Assembly: GCA_035688265.1 (NCBI GenBank) | Contig: DASSNE010000038.1 | Location: forward strand, 1 to 6,403 | Direction of reading: 5' to 3' | From: DASSBR01 sp035688265 | GTDB lineage: Bacteria; Pseudomonadota; Gammaproteobacteria; Natronospirales; DASSBR01 | Length of the DNA stretch: 6,403 bases | Shown: positions 6,325-6,403 of the stretch, piece by piece | Layout of the letters: every line of letters starts with the position of its first letter | Position numbering within the stretch: position 1 is the stretch's first letter | Program-made: the position numbers and the translations under genes | The notes under the pieces: generated by a model | The model's input: the letters and a program-made list of their open reading frames with translations, nothing else | Databases searched by the model: none | What the model was told of the DNA's origin: nothing

Positions 6325-6403
6325 TGCGGTGCCTCCTCTCAGGGACGCCGTCAACCCGTCCATGGGGGCTCTGGGTTCGGCATCCTGCCTCACACAGCCC
6401 TGA
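6325..6403 (-). repeat. Inverted-repeat element copy B, cut by window edge
   Basis: This is a diverged copy of the element in the nuoD-nuoE spacer, in the opposite orientation. Positions 6325-6354 match the reverse complement of 1817-1846 at 27 of 30. TCAGGG (6339-6344) and CCCTGA (6398-6403) are inverted repeats enclosing 53 bp, the same interior length as copy A, and the interiors align without gaps at 35 of 53 positions. The inner hairpin is weaker here (GGCA, loop GGA, TGCC). The far arm is truncated by the edge. Confidence 0.75.

Noticed and set aside
1..6403. A novel multi-gene system, CRISPR array, insertion sequence or prophage
   Set aside because: All coding space is accounted for by conserved housekeeping genes; the only unexplained structure is the intergenic repeats.

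Overview
The window is one stretch of a proteobacterial chromosome with every gene on the minus strand. In transcription order from the right edge it reads tpiA, secG, tRNA-Leu(GAG), nuoA, nuoB, nuoC, nuoD, nuoE and nuoF, the last cut by the left edge. The high GC content, separate nuoC and nuoD (fused in E. coli), and the order tpiA-secG-tRNA-Leu-nuo point to a beta- or gammaproteobacterium. From memory, the NuoC and NuoE wording and the style of the intergenic repeats resemble Xanthomonadales (Lysobacterales). That placement is an inference without a database search.

Right part (4974-6403): a glycolytic enzyme gene (tpiA) and a Sec translocon subunit gene (secG) lie 17 bp apart and are followed after 22 bp by tRNA-Leu. 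They may form one transcript. Upstream of tpiA are a ribosome binding site, a possible promoter and a partial copy of a dispersed repeat that runs off the window edge.

Left part (1-4756): six genes of respiratory complex I (NADH:quinone oxidoreductase). NuoA is a membrane-arm subunit. NuoB, C and D form the connecting module with cluster N2 and the quinone site. NuoE and NuoF belong to the NADH-oxidising module, with [2Fe-2S] N1a, and FMN plus [4Fe-4S] N3. All visible cofactor ligands are present and all frames are intact. Genes are tightly packed (10-bp overlap, or gaps of 3, 12 and 14 bp) except between nuoD and nuoE.

The nuoD-nuoE gap (1732-1956, 225 bp) is the one unusual place. It holds a perfect 12-bp-stem hairpin of a REP-like type flanked by imperfect direct repeats. 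Next to it is an element bounded by 14-bp perfect inverted repeats with an inner hairpin. A diverged copy of that second element lies at the right edge, in the opposite orientation, with exactly the same 53-bp interior length. Its arms contain strong Shine-Dalgarno-like sequence on both strands. I see no CRISPR, insertion sequence, phage or defence genes, and no evidence of a new multi-gene system. The candidate of interest is the small repeat family.
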